Below, in pieces: positions 40,819-42,192 of a stretch of 42,192 nt of DNA. A program made the translations under genes and the position numbers. Positions within the stretch are counted from its first letter, which is position 1. Each line of letters begins with the position of its first letter. The DNA is from Solirubrobacterales bacterium. Lineage in GTDB: Bacteria; Actinomycetota; Thermoleophilia; Solirubrobacterales; Solirubrobacteraceae. Location: NCBI GenBank assembly GCA_019241635.1, contig JAFAWR010000385.1, forward strand, positions 1 through 42,192, given 5' to 3'. Under the pieces are notes generated by a model. The model was given only the letters and a program-made list of their open reading frames with translations, was not told the DNA's origin and made no database searches.

Positions 40819-41274
40819 TCAGCGATCGCCGTTACGCTCGCGTGGGGTCGACTGAACGGTGGCCTCTTGCTCCTCGCGCGTCGTCTCCTGCGTGCGGGTG
40901 CTCTCCTCGGCGCGGAGAGGCTCCTCCCCGCGGGTCGTCTCCTCCCCGCGGCTGGCCAGCTCCTCGCGGCGCAGCTCGTCGTCGGAGAGCCCCAGCTCGT
41001 GGGCGCGGGCGCGCTCCTCGTGCAGGCGCGCCTCGGCCCGTTCGCGCTCGGCGACGGCGTTCGCCACGCGGGCGCGGTGCTCGGCCTCCTCGGCCGCGCC
41101 GGTTCGCACCTGGGCGGCCTCGCGGTGCTCGGAAACCGCCGCCTCGCGGCGTTTCTCGAGTGCGCGCTCCTCGCGCTTTCGGGCGGCCACGCCCCGAGCC
41201 CGGCTCAGCGCGAAGGCCAGCGCGATCAGCACGATCACGACGACCACGATGATCACGATCAGTACGGTGGACAT
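40819..41274 (-). CDS. Membrane-anchored coiled-coil protein, unknown function
   Basis: A 151-residue protein with an N-terminal transmembrane helix (LIVIIVVVVIVLIALAFAL) and a very charged, mostly helical rest. The stretch KREERALEKRREAAVSEHRE and AERERAEARLHEERARAHEL fit a long coiled coil. The tail has repeating Glu/Thr/Arg (GEETTRGEEPLRAEESTRTQ). It has no Cys and no enzymatic motif. It could be an organiser of membrane proteins. It lies between pspAA and the holin-family gene on one strand, so it may belong to the same stress module. Confidence 0.7.
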   Translation of the reverse strand: MSTVLIVIIVVVVIVLIALAFALSRARGVAARKREERALEKRREAAVSEHREAAQVRTGAAEEAEHRARVANAVAERERAEARLHEERARAHELGLSDDELRREELASRGEETTRGEEPLRAEESTRTQETTREEQEATVQSTPRERNGDR

Positions 41275-41377
41275 TCCTCTACCTCCTCGTCGGTTACCCG
41301 CAGGCTTCCCCGCCTCGGGGCCGTGAAACTGCCGGAGGTACTCGCCCCTACCCCGTCCCGTTGTCCGCCGAACGCGG

Positions 41378-41656
41378 CTAGCCCGGAATCAGGCCCTCGC
41401 CGCTGAACTCCGCCTGGGCTTCCGTAAACGACACATCGGGCGGCGGGATGATCACGTCCGAGGCGTCGAGCCGATCCTCCGCCACCGGCTGCCCGGTCTT
41501 GCGGACGAACTCGATCAGCTCCTTGAACGCCTGCTTGAACTGCTCCTCGTCGCCGGCCTCGCAGGCGGCCACGGCGTGGTTGTCGAGCTCGTTCAGAACC
41601 TCGGCGTCGCCCTCGGTGAGCTCGTACTGCCCCTCGGTGGCGATCCGGACGATCAC
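41378..41656 (-). CDS. pspAA: PspA-associated protein PspAA
   Basis: A 92-residue acidic protein. It begins MIVRIATEGQYELTEGDAEVL and ends SDVIIPPPDVSFTEAQAEFS, then EGLIPG, which is the pattern of the actinobacterial PspAA family. The family is a partner of PspA of unknown precise role. The GTG start overlaps the pspA stop by 4 nt (GTGA at 41653-41656), so the two are translated together. It is followed by a 103-bp gap before the next gene. Confidence 0.88.
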   Translation of the reverse strand: MIVRIATEGQYELTEGDAEVLNELDNHAVAACEAGDEEQFKQAFKELIEFVRKTGQPVAEDRLDASDVIIPPPDVSFTEAQAEFSGEGLIPG

Positions 41657-42192
41657 GACGCCTGCCCTTGCTCGGCGCTCTCGCCGGAACCGGCGCCCAG
41701 CTCACCCGCACTCGGTGAGGACCCGGCTCCCAGCTCGGCCTTCATCTTGGCCAGCTCGGAATCCACCTCGCTGCTGCTCGAGAGCTGCCGGAGCTGGCGG
41801 TCGATGTCGTCCTCGCCGGCCCCGAGCTGGGTCAGGTCCTCGAACGTGCCGGCCGCCTCGAGCTCCTGGACGGCGTCGGCGCGGGCCTTCATGTTCTCGG
41901 TCTTGTCGAGCGCGCGCTGCATCGCCAGTCCCACGTCCGCCATCTCCTCGCCGACGCCGGAGGCCGCCTCGGAGATCTTCACCTGCGCCTCGGCCGCCGA
42001 GTACTGGGCCTTGATGACCTCCTTGCGCGAGCGGAACTGCTCGATCTTCGCCCGCAACTTCTGCTCGGAGGCGGTCAGCTGCTCCTGCTGCTGCTCGAGC
42101 TGGGCGACCTGGGTGTCGAGCGACTGCAGCTCGGTCTGGGCCACGTTCTTGCGCTCGAGCGCGGTCCGGGCCAGGTCCTCGTTGCCCGCCGC
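41653..42192 (-). CDS. pspA: PspA/IM30 family protein, C-terminal part (runs off right edge)
   Basis: The C-terminal 179 residues of a PspA/IM30 (phage shock protein A) homologue, a membrane-remodelling, ESCRT-III-like protein. The visible part is almost wholly helical and starts in a typical PspA block (AAGNEDLARTALERK), then LQSLDTQVAQLEQQQEQL, LRAKIEQFRSRKEVIKAQY and SEAASGVGEEMADVGLAMQR. The end is an acidic Gly/Ser-rich tail (GAGSSPSAGELGAGSG). The start lies beyond the window. The gene is translationally coupled to pspAA. Confidence 0.92.
   Translation of the reverse strand, partial: AAGNEDLARTALERKNVAQTELQSLDTQVAQLEQQQEQLTASEQKLRAKIEQFRSRKEVIKAQYSAAEAQVKISEAASGVGEEMADVGLAMQRALDKTENMKARADAVQELEAAGTFEDLTQLGAGEDDIDRQLRQLSSSSEVDSELAKMKAELGAGSSPSAGELGAGSGESAEQGQAS

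Overview
The window looks like chromosomal DNA of a high-GC actinobacterium. The codons are strongly GC-biased, GTG and TTG starts are common, and several start codons sit next to -10-like hexamers, which suggests leaderless transcripts. A PspA/PspAA/PspAB/HtpX set, a Ku protein, an AddAB-type nuclease-helicase pair and an AfsR-like SARP regulator all fit Actinobacteria. I lean towards class Thermoleophilia (Solirubrobacterales-like), but that is an impression from protein style and no marker in the window proves it. I see no rRNA, tRNA, CRISPR array, prophage or complete insertion sequence.

Layout. 1-1712 is the N-terminal part of glutamate synthase (minus strand, running off the left edge). 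1833-17 kb is rich in DNA-maintenance genes: ku, an ECF sigma factor coupled to an O6-alkylguanine-DNA methyltransferase, an ABC exporter, a YihY/BrkB membrane protein, AddA- and AddB-like subunits, a small secreted protein and a type IA topoisomerase (topB). 16.6-25.1 kb holds a secreted GH79-like glycosidase, a 1190-residue SARP/AAA/TPR regulator, a small DUF1059-like protein, a MarP-like membrane serine protease and a penicillin-binding protein. 25.2-28.8 kb holds small genes: a lipoprotein, an SRPBCC protein, a zinc-binding protein, a zinc-ribbon/FHA protein, an orphan ParA and a DUF2231-like membrane protein that may be split. 28.8-29.2 kb is a non-coding stretch with two inverted-repeat-bounded elements. 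29.2-31.5 kb is a DrrAB-type ABC exporter divergent from its likely MarR regulator. 31.5-37 kb is an aspartate-family amino-acid operon read leftwards (lysA-hom-qor-thrC-thrB). 37-42.2 kb has an alpha/beta hydrolase, a low-complexity membrane protein, htpX-pspAB, and facing them DUF3618, a holin-family protein, a coiled-coil membrane protein, pspAA and pspA (running off the right edge). This last group is an envelope-stress module.

How the genes are packed. Same-strand neighbours often overlap by 4 nt (ATGA or GTGA), which implies translational coupling. Ten convergent gene pairs are present. At five of them the two stop codons are fused into one palindrome (CTAG three times, TGATCA twice). 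The other five have some spacing, and several of those spacers carry tandem repeats, hairpins or inverted repeats.

The most interesting non-coding signals are: a run of 6-bp direct repeats at exact 11-bp spacing at the start of the SARP gene (a SARP-box layout), two inverted-repeat elements of about 114 and 126 bp between the ABC exporter and the DUF2231 locus, a perfect 35-bp palindrome in the ku/sigma intergenic region, and two tandem duplications that include gene 3' ends (27 bp at 4.1 kb, 49 bp at 25.1 kb).
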